Shown here: piece by piece, positions 63,962 through 64,000 of the stretch
Layout: each line of letters opens with the position of its first letter
Position numbering within the stretch: position 1 is the stretch's first letter
Source of the DNA: DATFCK01 sp963728975
GTDB lineage: Bacteria; Verrucomicrobiota; Verrucomicrobiia; Chthoniobacterales; UBA10450
Length of the DNA stretch: 64,000 nt
Direction of reading: 5' to 3'
Assembly (NCBI GenBank): GCA_963728975.1
Contig: CAVSMF010000001.1
Location: forward strand, 620,001 to 684,000
Translations under genes and position numbers: made by a program
The notes under the pieces: generated by a model
What the model saw: the letters and a program-made list of their open reading frames with translations, nothing else
Database searches by the model: none
What the model was told of the DNA's origin: nothing

Positions 63962-64000
63962 GAAGCCGGTAAAAAGCTAGAAACATGCCCCTATTCCCTG

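Noticed and set aside
1..64000. tRNA, rRNA, riboswitch or replication origin
   Set aside because: None was seen by eye; a covariance-model search would be needed to exclude small RNAs.

Overview
The window is one contiguous, high-GC bacterial chromosome segment with no rRNA or tRNA gene that I could see. A complete division and cell-wall (dcw) cluster runs on the minus strand and contains a MurC-MurB fusion and a divergent FtsZ. Many lineage-type secreted proteins, a GuaB3-like enzyme and an MglA/roadblock/PilB block surround it. Together these suggest Verrucomicrobiota, probably a soil Chthoniobacterales-like lineage. That placement is inference, because no marker rRNA is present.

Layout. 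0-8 kb: mutS (cut by the window edge), preceded by a minimal A-T-thioesterase NRPS-like gene and a cytoplasmic binding-protein-like gene, then an ATP-grasp ligase paired with a zinc metallopeptidase. 8.1-9.8 kb: a graveyard of genes with internal deletions (acetyltransferase, cysteine synthase, FtsX permease). 9.8-19.5 kb: a class IV aminotransferase whose catalytic Lys position reads His, next to a sulfotransferase-like gene; two secreted 3D-domain proteins and two CHAP-like cysteine-peptidase paralogues; two Tat-exported oxidoreductases; a nucleotide-transporter-like protein; OsmC; and two paralogous small membrane proteins. 19.8-22 kb: a family B DNA polymerase broken by a frameshift at a GC-rich palindrome.

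22-29.7 kb is the accessory island. It holds a decayed Rhs/YD-repeat polymorphic toxin with a HEFGH metallopeptidase tip, a RAYT transposase in an element with perfect 25-bp terminal inverted repeats, a second orphan Rhs tip with a different HESLH metallopeptidase motif, and directly after it, overlapping by ATGA, two tandem paralogous exported proteins that look like immunity proteins. This toxin-immunity arrangement is the best candidate here for something undescribed.

29.7-51.5 kb: an exported M20 amidohydrolase, a pseudopilin, then the dcw cluster, which is transcribed leftward from mraZ through rsmH, ftsL, ftsI, murE, murF, mraY, murD, a LysM gene, ftsW, murG, murC-murB, ddl, ftsQ, ftsA and ftsZ. 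Three GTGG boxes at exact 10-bp spacing upstream of mraZ look like the MraZ operator. 51.5-64 kb: a small secreted protein, a five-unit tandem array of a long palindromic repeat, an ExbB-ExbD-TonB-like operon leading into a zinc-ribbon protein and a GuaB3-like IMP dehydrogenase, fabF, a second RAYT flanked by its own REP palindromes, and a leftward MglA/roadblock/PilB operon.

At least three families of dispersed intergenic palindromes recur through the window. One copy sits between ftsA and ftsZ, and another contributes the apparent start codon of the aminotransferase. Start codons were chosen from family length, ATGA overlaps and ribosome-binding sites where visible. Identities rest on motifs read by eye, without any database search.
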